From contig JBBMNZ010000001.1 of NCBI GenBank assembly GCA_037954325.1, positions 8,776,874 to 8,840,873 of the forward strand: DNA of 64,000 bases, in the 5' to 3' direction. Under the pieces are notes generated by a model, which was not told the origin of the DNA, did not search any database, and saw only the letters and a list, made by a program, of their open reading frames with translations. Positions 32,396 through 43,571 of this stretch are shown here, one piece after another (position 1 is the first letter of the stretch; the number at the start of each line of letters is the position of its first letter). The translations under genes and the position numbers were made by a program. This DNA is from Fistularia commersonii. Lineage: Eukaryota > Chordata > Actinopteri > Syngnathiformes > Fistulariidae.

Positions 32396-33745
32396 GCCTC
32401 CCTGGTAGGGTCTATTCAGCGGTGGTGGAGAAGAGGTCATTGAACCTTGTGTAGCTTTCGGTCTGGTTGTGGGACAGTGGACCAGCTCTATACCCTTGGC
32501 AGGGTCCTTGAGGGTGCATGGGAGTTTGCCTAACATGTGAACTTGTTTCTTGGTGGACAGGGAGAAAGCATTCCATCCAGTGCTGCCGGCAATCCTGTGG
32601 GGGCTACTCTGGGAGTATGGGGTACCGAACCCCGTCATACAGGCTGTTTGGTTCCTGTATGATCAGTGGCACAGCTTGGTCCGCATTACTGGCTGTAAGT
32701 CAGACTCATTTCCGATGAGAGTTGGACAGCCAGGGCTGCCCTTTATCACAGATTCTGTAGTTTTATGGACAGAATTTCTAGGCACGGCCAGGGCGTTGAG
32801 GGAATCCTGTTTGGTGGCCGCAGGATTGACTGCTTTTTGCATATTATGTGGTTCTGTTGGCTTCATCAGGCCATGATCTCCAGCTCTCACTGGAACGGTT
32901 CAACTCCGATTGTGAAGCGTCCGGGGTTGAGGATCAGCACCCCAAAATCCGAGACCATGGTGCTCAATCGGAGATGGGTGGAATGCCCACTTTGGGTTGG
33001 GGAAGAGGTTCTGCCCCCAGTGGAGGAGTTCAAGTATCTCGGGGTTTTGTTCTTGAGTGAGGGGAGGATGGACCGGGAGATCAACAGGTAGATTGGTGTG
33101 GCATCTGCAGTGACTCTGTGGACTCTGTATCGGTCGATCTGTGTTCCCAACCTCAACTATGGTGACAAGCTGTGGGTAGTGACCGAAAGAACGAGATTGT
33201 GGATACAAGCGGTCGAAATGAGTTTCCTCATTTCTGGGTGGCTGGGCTCTCCCTTAGAGATAGGGTAAGAAGTTCAGTCATCCAGGTGGAGCTTGGAGTA
33301 GAGCCGCTGCTCCTCCACATAGAGAGGAGCCAGATGAGGTGGCTCAGGCATCTCGAAAGAACGAGATTGTGGATACAAGCGGTCGAAATGAGTTTCCTCA
33401 TTTCCGGGTGGCTGGGCTCTCCCTTAGAGATAGGGTAAGAAGTTCAGTCATCCAGGTGGAGCTTGGAGTAGAGCCGCTGCTCCTCCACATAGAGAGGAGC
33501 CAGATGAGGTGGCTCAGGCATCTCGTTAGGTTGCCTCCTGGACGCCTCCCAGGGGAGCTATTCTGGACATGTCCGTCTTGGAGAAGACATAGTCTCAAGG
33601 CTGGCCTGGGAACGCCTTGGAGCCCCCCAGACGACCTGGATCATGTGACGAGGGAGAGGGAGGTTTCAGCCTAAATGCTCTGGCTGCTGCCCTTGCAACC
33701 CGACTCCGGATAAGCGGGAGAAGATGAATGGATGGATGGATTTGT
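32396..33745 (+). mobile_element. Rex3 retrotransposon, 5'-truncated
   Basis: Plus-strand Rex3-type RTE element covering the reverse transcriptase to the 3' end. Readable blocks are TVDQLYTLAGSLRVHGS, LVDREKAFHPVLPAILWG (motif A), the CCAGGGCTGCCCTTTATCAC region, which is a hallmark of Rex3 as I remember it, VLLASSGHDLQLSLERF, PLWVGEEVLPPVEEFKYLGV and IERSQMRWLRHL. It ends GATAAGCGGGAGAAGATG and (GATG)n at 33724-33740, the Rex3 tail. Multiple frameshifts, a motif-C region without an intact catalytic pair, and a 170-bp internal duplication show it is dead. Confidence 0.85.
33185..33524 (+). repeat. 170-bp tandem duplication inside Rex3
   Basis: Copy 1 is 33185-33354 and copy 2 is 33355-33524, each starting GAAAGAACGAGATTGTGG and ending GGCTCAGGCATCTC. 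By eye they differ at one base (TTTCTGGG versus TTTCCGGG). Since 170 is not a multiple of three, the duplication also shifts the reading frame. Confidence 0.95.
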
Positions 33746-33809
33746 GGCACTTGCATCACAATATTTAACTATTTTGCACTATTTTGTCATCCTTTTGCAC
33801 ACATTAACA

Positions 33810-33812
<3 letters not shown>

Positions 33813-33850
<38 letters not shown>
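33813..33850. repeat. (CA)n microsatellite
   Basis: About 18 CA units followed by degenerate CACAAACACATTCACA sequence. Confidence 0.95.
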
Positions 33851-33855
<5 letters not shown>

Positions 33856-33899
33856 AACACATTCACATGGACGGACACGCACTCCCACACACACACTCT

Positions 33900-35364
33900 A
33901 ACACTCATCAGTCACTGTGTGTGATGGTAAAACAATCCACAAGACTTATATATTTGGCAACAAGATATGATACACAGAAAACATAACTTGCACTATGTTT
34001 ATGATTATGTAACTCATAATCTATAGTTTAATCTTCATTGTGCACTTAACTGCTTAATGCGTACATTATTACTTTTTGTTATGTCACTGTAGGATTGTGA
34101 GAAAAGTCTTCTCGATTCCCCAGTTTGTCTGGTACATGTGGAGAAACTGACAATAAGGACTTAAATAGAACATTCAGATTTTTATCATGCCACTGCATGT
34201 CACAAACATGCCTGAGATAGTAAGAGCTCATCAGCTGTAACATACAATGTAGAAATGCATAATTTATTCCTGCACAACATGTAATGACCAATTGTGATCG
34301 GACTTAAGCTCAATTATTTCATCTCTAAACTGGATTTGGTAGATGTCAACTTGAGGTGATGCAACATTTTATCATCCATTACTTACCTGCTGTATATGCT
34401 AGAGGTTTGAATCAAAAAAAAAATCAAAAAAATATAAAACAAACAATAATGTATTTATACTGTTTGAACTTAAAGTTCCAACAGAACAAGGAGTAACACA
34501 CCACGAAAATATGTATTCTTTTGTCATTTGAAGCTGCATGCCCCACCATTGCATAGTAAGTCTGCATAAAATGTACACCGATATTTTAAACCAGTGGTAC
34601 ATTATGAATTTTTCCACGGACAGGAAAAGTCCCATCTCTATGGCCCATCATTTCGTTTTCTTAACAATTTCCACAACAATTTGCAATGAGGATGATATTC
34701 ATGGGAGAGCTGGACTTCACCAGCACCCCAGTCACAAGAATGTGAGAGTCTGACCCTTTTTTTTATCCCTATTCAGTAACTGTGGTGATGTACACAAAAC
34801 AGATGTTATGTTGAAAAATGTGGTAGAGAGGAAGATTGAAGTTCTTTCGAATGTGTTTACAGGTTAAGAGCAGGGGTTTAAGGACTGTAACAGTATGCAA
34901 GAGACTGCAATAATTCAATACGATATAATTTTCAACATAATGCATATTTCAAACATTATTCTTTGATATTCATTTGAATAACATGTTATTTAATGCTAGT
35001 TTTATTTCTATTCAATATATTTATCATTTAGAATATCAGTACTTTTTAAATTTTAACTCGTTTTAACTAGTTTCTAATACATTCATTCATCATCCAAGAA
35101 TTACAATGCTCAGGATTTTTTTTTTTCTTTGCTTGCTCTCATTTTGTTTCCTTATCAACTTTAAACCAAACATGTAGTCAAATAAATAAATAATTGAATA
35201 CAAAAATAATGGCAATATGCCAGGGTCTTGTGCCTGTTTATAGAAGCCACATAAAGTACTACTGAATGCAAATCCAATGACCACAGAGCTAAATACAGTA
35301 GATAGACACCAAAGTATACATAGTCTAAATAATTCAATTTTCAAAACACAATTTTCAAAAAGGT
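33900..35364. other. Intron-like gap, nothing recognised
   Basis: AT-rich sequence with scattered A and T runs. No domain, paired terminal repeats or tandem arrays detected. Confidence 0.5.
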
Positions 35365-35368
35365 ACTT

Positions 35369-35552
35369 TGTGGCGGACACAAAGGGGCGTGGTCTCTCAT
35401 CCCATGGGACTAACGGTCGAAACGCGTGGTTAAGCCGGGTATATTTAGATGATCCCTGATGTTCAAGTTCCAGTTGTATTTTGTTGGTGTTTCAAATTAA
35501 AGAACCGAACTCCTCTACGCCTCCGCCATTATTTCATCATTGAAACACCACA
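35369..35552 (+). repeat. 5' LTR of the gypsy element
   Basis: 184 bp beginning TGTGGCGGAC and ending AAACACCACA. ATTAAAGAACCG near 35496 may supply the polyadenylation region. Aligned by eye with the right LTR it shows about 13 substitutions and one 2-bp indel, roughly 7 percent divergence. Confidence 0.92.
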
Positions 35553-36310
35553 ATGGTGACCCCGAACCAGGCATGTCTGAATTAGGTGAAGTTCGCGATT
35601 CAACTTCATCTACGGCACCCCATCCAGCTCAGCCTGACTTGACCGTCATGGCCGTCCGGCTGCTGGAGTTTTGGCAGAGCGCCCCGGCCGCTTGGTTCCA
35701 ACACACGGAGGTGATTTTCCAACTGCGGGGAGTTTGGTCAGAGGATGCCAAGTACTTTTTGGTCGTCATGGCGCTGAACCAACAGACCACGAAACGGGCC
35801 AAGGAGCTGTTGCGCGACCCTCCGCGGCCCGGCTGGTATGCCGCGAAAAAGGAGTTCCTACTCCGGAGGTACGAGCTGTCTGCTACGGAGTGGACGGACA
35901 GGCTACTTTCCATGTCTGGCCTGGGAGACGGGTCTGCTGTGGATCCTATGGAGAACATGTTGTTGCTGCTGGGATCCGACGACGGCGGGTTCCCTTTTCT
36001 ACATGTTTTTTCTGCTTCAACTGCTGGCTCCTGTGCGCGCGATCCTGGCGATTGCTCGATGTTTAGCCGCTGGCGACTACCGCGGCTTGGCGGAGGAGGC
36101 TGAGCGCATCTCGCTAACTTTCAGAACATTCGTTGTCCAGAGTGCGACTCCCTCGCGGATGGCGCGTGAAGACGAGGACGCAATCGTCGTAGCTGAAGTA
36201 TCCGCGCCGAGGAGTGTTTTTTCACCAGCGATTTGGCAGCAGAGCACGGCGGTGTGTCCCGCCCTGCTCGTTCGCAACGCCGGGAAATGGCAGAGCCGGC
36301 ACGCTCAGTA
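35540..36310 (+). pseudogene. Gypsy gag region
   Basis: The first frame (35540-36103) contains LLEFWQSAPAAWFQHTEVIF, then DAKYFLVVMALNQQTTKRAK and YAAKKEFLLRRYELSATEW, the capsid-like core of this fish/arthropod gypsy type. After GSDDGGF the frame shifts. The second frame (to 36311) continues FFLLQLLAPVRAILA, CLAAGDYRGLAEEAERIS and ATPSRMAREDEDAI. Just downstream the sequence encodes FFHQRFGSRARRCVPPC, the basic segment that replaces a CCHC zinc knuckle in this lineage. A single frameshift near 35.98-36.0 kb is the main lesion. Confidence 0.82.
35554..35568 (+). promoter_or_regulatory. Candidate primer binding site
   Basis: TGGTGACCCCGAAC begins two bases after the 5' LTR. Its TGG start and position fit a tRNA 3'-end primer site. 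The priming tRNA is not identified. Confidence 0.6.
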
Positions 36311-36334
36311 GCAGCTGGCGGTTGCCCACAGCTG

Positions 36335-36800
36335 CCAGGACTCCAGGTCCGGGCTCAGGTTCCTGGTTGACTCTGGATCGCAGAAGAGCCTGATTCCTCC
36401 GCTCCTCAGCCTGATTCCTGACTCCACCGACAAGGGAGGGCATGCGGGCCAGAGGCAGCGGACTGCTGTTAGGTGCTGTGAACGGGTCCGCCATAAACAC
36501 CTTCGGTTCACAGTCGTTGTCAGTTTGCTCTAATGGCCGCCATTTTGAGTGGGAGTTTGTTATCGCCGCGATCATGACCCCCATTATCAGCACGGACTTT
36601 CTGTGCGCCAACGGCCTGTTAGTGGACGTCGCAAACCGCTGCCTTATTGACGCATTGTCTTTTGCCACCTATCCCAGCGAGACGGAGCGGTTTGGGCCAC
36701 GTGCACATGCCAATTTTTTTTTGTTTCAGGGGATGTTTATCATCGGTTGTTGGCGGATTTTCCGTCGCTGACGACGCCCACATATTCCACCGGTTCATTG
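36335..36800 (+). pseudogene. Gypsy aspartic protease region
   Basis: RFLVDSGSQKSLIPP at about 36358-36402 is the DSG active-site box of the retroelement protease. Later pieces in other frames, such as FLCANGLLVDVANRCLIDAL near 36600-36658, fit the segment between protease and polymerase. Several frameshifts split the region. Confidence 0.75.
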
Positions 36801-36889
36801 AGACACAGAGTGGAGCATTTTATCCCTACTGCGGGGCCTCAGTTTTTTTCCGCAGGCTAGGCGCCTGGACGCTGCCAAACAAGCGACTG

Positions 36890-37480
36890 CTCGGGAGGAG
36901 TTCGCTACCATGGAGCGTTCGGGGACCGTGAGGTGGTCCAACAGTCCGTGGGCCTCCCCACTTCACATGGTGCCCAAGGCCGACAGGTCTTGGCGTCTGT
37001 GTGGCAACTATTACAGTTTGGTCTGTTAGAATTTTGGCTCATGGACTCGGTGCTGCATGATCTCCCGTTCGTTTTTGTTTACCTTGACGACATTCTGGTA
37101 GCCAGCCCGTCGGCCAATGTGCACCTGGAGCACCTAACTCAGGTTTTCCGCAGCCTAGCTGAGCATGGCCTAATTATCAATCCAGCTAAGTGTCAGTTTG
37201 GTCTTTCGTCGATTGATTTCTTAGGGCACCACATTTCACCACAGGGCGCAGTTCCGTTGCCATCGAAGGTGCAAGCGGTGACTGATTTCCCGCGTCCGTC
37301 GTCAGTCAAAGAACTGCAGGAGTTTTTAGGCATGGTCAATTTTTACAACTGTTTCCTCCCTCGATGTGTAAAAGACGAGGTTGACTGGACTCCGGAATGG
37401 GTTCAGGCTTTTGACGGGGCTAAGCGCGCCCTGGCGCATGCGGCCCTCTCGCCCATCCTGCTCCCACGGCGCCGATAGCA
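36890..37480 (+). pseudogene. Gypsy reverse transcriptase, core deleted
   Basis: The early segment WASPLHMVPKADRSWRLCGN is followed almost at once by MDSVLHDLPFVFVYLDDILV, whereas the intact domain has roughly a hundred residues between them; an internal deletion at about 37015-37045 removed motif A and motif B. The YLDD catalytic box (37079-37090) and the following NPAKCQFGLSSIDFLGHHIS, SSVKELQEFLGMVNFYNCFL are well preserved. A further short gap precedes DWTPEWVQAFDGAKRALAHA. Confidence 0.88.
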
Positions 37481-37910
37481 TTGACAACTAATCGTCTGAT
37501 GTGGCGGTGGGGGCTGTGGTCGAACAGTGGGTGGCAGATACCTGGCAGCCGCTTGCCTTCTTTAGCCGCTAACTGAGGGACAGTGAATGCAAATACAGTG
37601 TTTTACAGTGTTGTTGGCCCTGCATCTGGCTACGCGGCACTTCCGTTTTCTTCTGGAGGGTTGCTCCTTCATGGCGTGTGTGTATCGCAAGCCGTTGACT
37701 TCGCCATGTCGAGAGTTGCTGAGCCATGGTCTGGCCACCAGCAGCGACACCTTGCAGCTATTTCCGAGTTCACCAGGGACATTAGGCATGTGGCTGGGAA
37801 GTTCAAACCCTGTAGCAGATTGCTTGTTGCAGGTTATCGTCTGTCCTGTGCATGTCAGGATCAATTTTGCAGCTATGGCCGCCGACCAGCCCAGTGACAC
37901 GGATGTCCTC
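37480..37910 (+). pseudogene. Gypsy RNase H remnant
   Basis: The sequence near 37490-37570 reads DVAVGAVVEQ in one frame. Near 37611 another frame gives LLALHLATRHFRFLLEGCSF, the typical AVYAAVRHFRxxLEGR-like block of Ty3/gypsy RNase H. HVAGKF and NPVAD pieces (37785-37830) close the region. Frames are broken several times, including a stop at 37569-37571. Confidence 0.7.
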
Positions 37911-37999
37911 GCCCTGTGGTCGTCGGGTACGGTTCTCGTGCTGGATGATGTGGCTGTTCAGGAAGGTAGCCCTGCCCTTCTCTGCGATGTCTCTACTGG

Positions 38000-38910
38000 C
38001 CGCCCCGACAGGTGATCCCTGAGGTTTGGCGGCGTCAGGTTTTCGACTCTGTGCACTCGCTCTCAGACCTGGGAGTCCGTGCATCAGTGAAACTTCTGTG
38101 CGCCAAGTTTGTCTGGCTGGGCATTGGTAGGGATTTGAAGGAGTGGGCTGCTGCGTGTGTGGCACGCTAGCGCATCATGGTAAGAGCACCTCTTGCGCCG
38201 TTCTCGATTCCCGCCAGGCGTTTTGACCATGTCCATGTTGACCCTAGTGGGCCCTCTACCCCCTTCGCAGGGTTTTACCCACCTACTCACCATTGTGGAT
38301 AGGACTACTAGGTGGACGGAGCTGGTCCCGTTGTCCTCCACGGCTGCTGCGGACGTGTCTCGAGCATTTCTGTCTTCTTGGGTTGCCCGTTTTGGTACCC
38401 CATCAGATATTACTTTTGGACAGGGGTCCGCAGTTCGTGTCGTCGCTCTGGTTGGCGTTGGCTGGATCTTTGGGGACGACAGTGCACCGTACGACGACGT
38501 ACCACCCTTAGGCTAACGGCTTGTGCGTGAGGTTTCACCGGCTCCTGAAGGCGGCATTGTGGGCTGCGCTCTCAGGCGACAATTGGGTGGACCATTTTCC
38601 ATGGGTCTTGCTAGGGTTACGCTCAGCTCCTAAGGATGACCTCGATGCCTCCCCCGCTGAGCAAGTGCTCGGTCAGCCATTACGTGTGCCAGGAGAGTTT
38701 TTGGAGAGGTCTGCTCAACTTTCCCGGCCGTTAGCACCCCTAGGTTCGTGTTTTCTGGGCCCGGCCCACCATTGTCTCCTGTGGTCTTTCGTGCCAGCAA
38801 AGCTCATGTCGGCTCGTTTCGTGTTCAATAGGCATGACGCTCACCGCTCGCCACTGCAACCCCATATGATGAGTTCCGGCTTGAGGCAGGCACCAAGAGT
38901 TTTTGTTTAG
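38000..38910 (+). pseudogene. Gypsy integrase remnant
   Basis: VDPSGPST/VGPLPPSQGFTHLLTIVDRT (two frames, about 38238-38310) carries the first catalytic region. TRWTELVPLSSTAAADVS, FLSSWVARFGTPSDI and, in a shifted frame, LLLDRGPQFVSSLW carry the second aspartate. NGLCVRFHRLLKAAL near 38517-38560 is the block where a glutamate is expected before RFHR; here the codon is GTG (valine). DDLDASPAEQVLGQPLRVPG follows. No chromodomain is visible before the purine tract. Confidence 0.8.
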
Positions 38911-39132
38911 ACATGGGCTGGCGTAACCGGCACACAGGGTGGCAGGTGAAGATGTGTCCCCTTTCCGGGCACCCCACCGGGGTCGCCCCCCATCCAAGCC
39001 TGCAGGAACACCCCTGCAAACCCAACATCCGGCGCTTCCTGTTGTCGTGCCCGAGGGACGTTGGAGCTGTTTCGGCAGACTCATCAGGACTCCCGTGCAG
39101 GGCAAGTTGTGTTTCCTGAGTCCCTTCTGGGT

Positions 39133-39146
39133 GTTCGGGGGGGCCC
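39133..39146 (+). promoter_or_regulatory. Candidate polypurine tract
   Basis: GTTCGGGGGGGCCC directly upstream of the right LTR, in the position of the plus-strand primer tract, though ended by pyrimidines. Confidence 0.5.
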
Positions 39147-39148
39147 TG

Positions 39149-39330
39149 TGTGGCGGACTCAAAGGGGCATGGTCTCTCACCCGATGGGACTAACGGTCGG
39201 CGCGTGGTTAAGCCGGGTATATTTAGATGATCCCGGATGTTCAAGTTTCAGTTGTATTTTGTTGGTGTTTAAAATTAAAGAACCGAACTCCTTTATGCCT
39301 GCGCCATTATGTCATCGTTGAAACACCACA
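39149..39330 (+). repeat. 3' LTR of the gypsy element
   Basis: 182 bp starting TGTGGCGGAC and ending AAACACCACA, matching the 5' LTR over its full length and followed by the target duplication ACTT. Confidence 0.92.
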
Positions 39331-39334
39331 ACTT

Positions 39335-41260
39335 CACCTTTGAGATCTTGACACATTCTGATGACTTACAATTTAAAACTAAGTTCTGTGATATTTTACA
39401 AGATTTTAAATTTTTCCATCCTAGTTTACATGATGGGTGTTGCAGTAAGGCCTCTCAATTCTTCACAGAAAAAATTGGATTTAGATCACAGGTGCACTTT
39501 GCAAAATAATAATGAAGATAATCCAACAGTGCCACCCAGTGACTAATTTGTTTAACTTTTGGAGTTGTGTTGAGGGTTAAGTGAAAATTATATTCTTTGA
39601 TGTCTGCAACATTTTCAGAATGCATAGCAGGTCTCTCTCTCTCTTTCTATGTATAATTAGAAGAATTTCTTAAAGGTTTTCAGAAAAATAGTTTTGTGAA
39701 AATACAGAGGCACATTGTTCCAAAAAATACTTTTGTGAACAAGTTTAAATCAAACTACAATCCAGTCCATTAATTCCCACTGTGACATGAGCTATGCAAA
39801 GGACTAAATAAATCTTTCAAAGTGTGTTCATACTGAAAGATTTCATCCATTCAAATCTAGGATAATATCAAATATAGAGTCTATGTTTTGGCTTGGTCCT
39901 GCACACCTATTGTATTTTGATACACTCCAACTGACTTATAATTGAGCATAGCAAATGCAAGTTCCCCTGTGTTCCCCAATAATATGTATTGAAATGATTA
40001 TAGATATGGACCATACTGTCACCTTTTGTCGAAACAACAATTGCAAACACGCTAGAAACATCAAAAGGGAAGAATAATTTCAAATAATGTTTTATTTGGT
40101 TGTTGTTCTGCTGGTGTAAGAGGCAAAAGAAAATATATAGAGTGGGAGGGTATGACTGCATCTGTAAACAGATCATGATCAGAACATTGCATCACAGCTG
40201 AAATAAAGAAAAAATGTCTCGACACCAGATGCAAAGGGTGAGTTGGTGCACATTTGTTAGGTGTTCCAGCCACGCGAAGCTCAGAGATGCCTGAACTGTC
40301 AGCCATTTCCTGCTTTAAGCCTCTTTTTGCAAAGTGTGGACTTGTATTGATGGGACTTCTCCTTCGTCTCCTTCTGAAATGTTGCTGCAAGTACAACACA
40401 GATAGCCAAAAAGGTTAAGTGTAATCAACATGGGCTGATAAGTCAGATATCATTCTGGCAGTTCAGCTTTGTTGCTGTAGATATGCTCACTCTGAACTCT
40501 TCTACTGGCCATGTCCTATAGTAATGCCAAAGCTGCTGTTGTCATGCAGTCATTTATAAAGATTGCATGTTATTGACTACCCATTGTTGATTTAAAAACT
40601 CACATGACTTGTTCTTATTTAATATGGTCATCCTCAATTTTGTTTTCTTCTCAGTGAGAGTGAGTGCTTTTAATTTGATGTGTGTATCTGTGTGCTTCAC
40701 AACCAAGAACTTATTGACATGTGTAACATCTTTATGAGACACAAGCATAGAACATAATTTTAACTTTTAACGGTGTTTTAGCACATTTTAGATTGGTACG
40801 GTCATATGACAGAGGTTAAGTGCCGGTATGCACGTTCTCATGTCAGGTTGGAAATCTGCGTGACAGTGTGTACAAGTCCATACAAAGTTTATTTTTGTAC
40901 ATTAGGTAAGTATCAAAGGGTATTAATTAAAATGTCAACAAACCCCATACATTTTAGTTTATGGAAATGGATTCTCCAGCTTGATAATAAATATTTCTCT
41001 TGTCATGGACTGTTTTGCTGTTAGGTCAGACTTAGAATGTAAGGCAATGGCCTACTCTTAGATTGGAATGAAGATGTTTACCCTCAGATAGTTACAGTTT
41101 GTAAGTTGGGCATGACTGTTGCAAAGTGTAAACAAAGATTTCCCCTTCCAAGGTTTGATACATTCCAAAAATTAACATCTGTTAAATGTAGAATTTGTGA
41201 AAATCCCAGTAAATGCCATAACGGCATGAAAGAGTATAATGCTTCCTTTGTTTGACCTGC
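39335..41260. other. Intron-like sequence with one antisense exon-like ORF
   Basis: AT-rich unique-looking sequence. The only patch with coding-like texture is on the minus strand at about 40384-40226 (described among the findings). Otherwise only a short CT run near 39632 was noted. Confidence 0.45.
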
Positions 41261-41270
41261 CACTCGATAT

Positions 41271-41344
41271 TACTACTACTTCTACTACTACTACCACTAC
41301 TAATGCTACTACTACTACTACCACTACTAATGCTACTACTACTA

Positions 41345-41383
<39 letters not shown>

Positions 41384-41410
41384 ATAATAATAATAATAAT
41401 AATAACAATA
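41271..41410. repeat. (TAC)n followed by (TAA)n
   Basis: TAC units with periodic TAATGC interruptions to about 41381, then TAA units to about 41410. It generates long artefactual frames of threonine, asparagine or leucine. Confidence 0.95.
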
Positions 41411-41639
41411 ATAATACACATTGTAATTGGTATCCGTACTATCATTATTTTATCATTAAACACAAAAAAAAACCCACAAAACACAAAAAATATTAAACAC
41501 AAAAAATAGATCTCACAGAATTTTTCATTTCACATAGAAGTTGCCCTGCGAATTTGCACACCCTTCATGCAATTTTGTATGTCTTTCTGTCCAAGGCCTT
41601 TTTTATTTACATAATAATGATTAATAAATCCCATGGGGA

Positions 41640-41842
41640 AATTCATATTCTGCAATTAACCCATCATGGATGAACCATCGGCAGTAGGCTGCCTTCAACC
41701 AGCGCCAGGGGAGCAGTTAGGGGTTCAGCGTCTCGCTCAACAACCCTTCGACACACTAGGAGGAGCCCGAAATCAAACCACGAATGTAGGTTTGTCAAAC
41801 CACAGACTATTGCTCTACCTCCTGCGCTACGCTGCCCCAATA
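41640..41842 (-). repeat. SINE-like interspersed repeat, copy 3
   Basis: In reverse it begins GGGGCAGCGTAGCGCAGGAG, then GTAGAGCAATAGTCTGTGG, an A-box-like head. It contains GGGCTCCTCCTAGTGTGTCG and runs to TGGTTCATCCATGATGGG. It shares the latter half with the 10.7-kb copy. The GGTTTGATTTC segment is a decayed B box. A tRNA-derived SINE is likely. Confidence 0.6.
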
Positions 41843-41879
41843 TATTTATGCATTTTATTTAATTCTTTTTTTTTTTTCT

Positions 41880-42885
41880 TTCTATGTTTAATGTTATACA
41901 TTTTTGCTTTGAAATGACTCACTGACATTGACAAAAGGCTTTTTTGTTACATCAAGTAACAGGGTCAGCAGAAAGGTGTGAGAATAAAATTTTTAGTATC
42001 GGTGAAGTTAAGACTTGCAAGTGAGAGTTGGCTGTATGGATGAAGTGAGTTTTAACTGTATGCAGAAAATTATTGTTTAGGTTAGGGAGGAATTCTTAAC
42101 AGGTTTAACATGCCCTTGTGCGAAAGCTATCTGATCTTGGGTTTTAAGTTTTACTCACTTCAATTTATTAATTTATCCATTAATATAACTTACAGTCAAA
42201 TGTTAGCAAAACAATGCTCAGGTTATTGTGGTGAAAGATGATCTTATGAGCAAAACTTAAACCGGCATTGAAAACCCAACCTCTGATTCATAGTTATGTA
42301 TCTCTTGATACAAAAAATTCTCTGTTGGCCTCTGATGCTGTTTGTTCAGTGTTTCAGTGTTTATGTTGATGAAAAAGAAAGTTGTATCCGCCACTAAAAT
42401 GGAACCCTAATTTGTTATTACAAACATAGTAGTTGTTACTATTCTTTCTGCATGTCCTGTATTTAGCCATATCCTCTATTTTGTTTTGTTTTATCTAACT
42501 GCTTCAAGGAAGGCATCTTAACAAGGTCAATATTGTCTTGAAGTCATCCCATGCCTTATCTAAAATATTGAGGTTTTAGTTACTTAGAAGTACCATGATT
42601 ATTTTCCTAATAGTAAATTAATTCAGTCACAAACATATTATAACAAGTTAAAACAATACAAACAGCAACAGTATTGACCAAACCGACACTCTTCTTCTAG
42701 TAAAAATGTCTATATATAGTCTCTGGGTCTTTTCCTGGAGAATGTAGATCCTGACACTTGTTCTAACCTGATTGGCAAGGTCCTGTCCTGTCACCATATC
42801 ATGTATTATTTTAATTACTTGATAACTTAATTTAACAATAACCCTTAGCAGGTAGGGCGTCTTAAGGGGTTTATTTGTTGTCTAC
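41880..42885. other. Intron-like gap, nothing recognised
   Basis: AT-rich. No domain, inverted termini or tandem array found. Confidence 0.5.
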
Positions 42886-42887
42886 TT

Positions 42888-43068
42888 GGGGGTGTCAAGA
42901 ACAAGGAGCTGGCAAGGAGAGGGCTCACGAGTCAGAGGAACTATGAGATGGCAAGGGGTGGTGTCAGGAGTCACAGGATCTAGGAGCTGGCAAGGGGAGG
43001 TGTCAGGAGTCACAGGAACTAAGAGGTGGCAAGGGGATGCGCCAGGAGTCACAGGAACTGGTGCCGAG
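42888..43068. repeat. 39-bp minisatellite, about 4-5 units
   Basis: Units of 39 bp built on GTGTCAGGAGTCACAGGA and GAGCTGGCAAGGGGAG; three consecutive units are exactly 39 bp, the outer ones are diverged. Since 39 is divisible by three, frames stay open on both strands. I call no gene. The composition is GC rich against an AT-rich background, like the block at 9.6-10.1 kb. Confidence 0.85.
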
Positions 43069-43571
43069 AGTTGCAACCAGAACCCTAGGCCCAGATCCCA
43101 ACAGTACAATGGTAATATTTTTAACAAATGCCCAGTGGACACAGAGAAGACAGACAAGTGGGGTTAGCCAATCGGGTATTAGTGTTACACCTAGTCTGGG
43201 CAACGACGAGACCGTGACAAGGAAAAATAAATAGTATATGTACGAATTATGAATTTGCCAATACATGTGTTATTACATCTCAGTTTAACTATTCACATTA
43301 ATACTCGAAGTCTCGGAAATTTCTGCTTCTCCTGCAGACCCCCTCCCCTCCCAAGAAGTGTTAATGTTATCACCTGGTCGTTGCGATTGCAAATTCTATA
43401 ACTTTCCTCCCTCCCCCTTCTCTGGTCGATAGAGAAAAACGGGTAAAAGTATTGAGAAAGCAAACCAAGGACATGAGTGAATAAGAAAAACATTTACTTT
43501 GTAATGAAAACTATTCCAAATAAATTGCCTTGAAAACAAATTGTGAGCATATTCTACACTTTTTTTTCGTT

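Larger units (their letters stand above)
35369..39330 (+). mobile_element. Ty3/gypsy LTR retrotransposon, internally deleted
   Basis: Complete ends: LTRs at 35369-35552 and 39149-39330, a primer-binding-site candidate just inside the left LTR and a G-rich purine tract before the right LTR. The 4-bp direct repeat ACTT flanks both sides (35365-35368 and 39331-39334). The internal order gag, protease, reverse transcriptase, RNase H, integrase is that of Ty3/gypsy. At 3.96 kb it is short for the group because parts of the polymerase and RNase H are deleted. Frames are interrupted many times. GC content is markedly higher than in the surrounding intron. Confidence 0.93.

Noticed and set aside
41172..41509. 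Poly-threonine, poly-serine, poly-leucine ORFs on both strands
   Set aside because: Direct translation of the TAC/TAA microsatellite.
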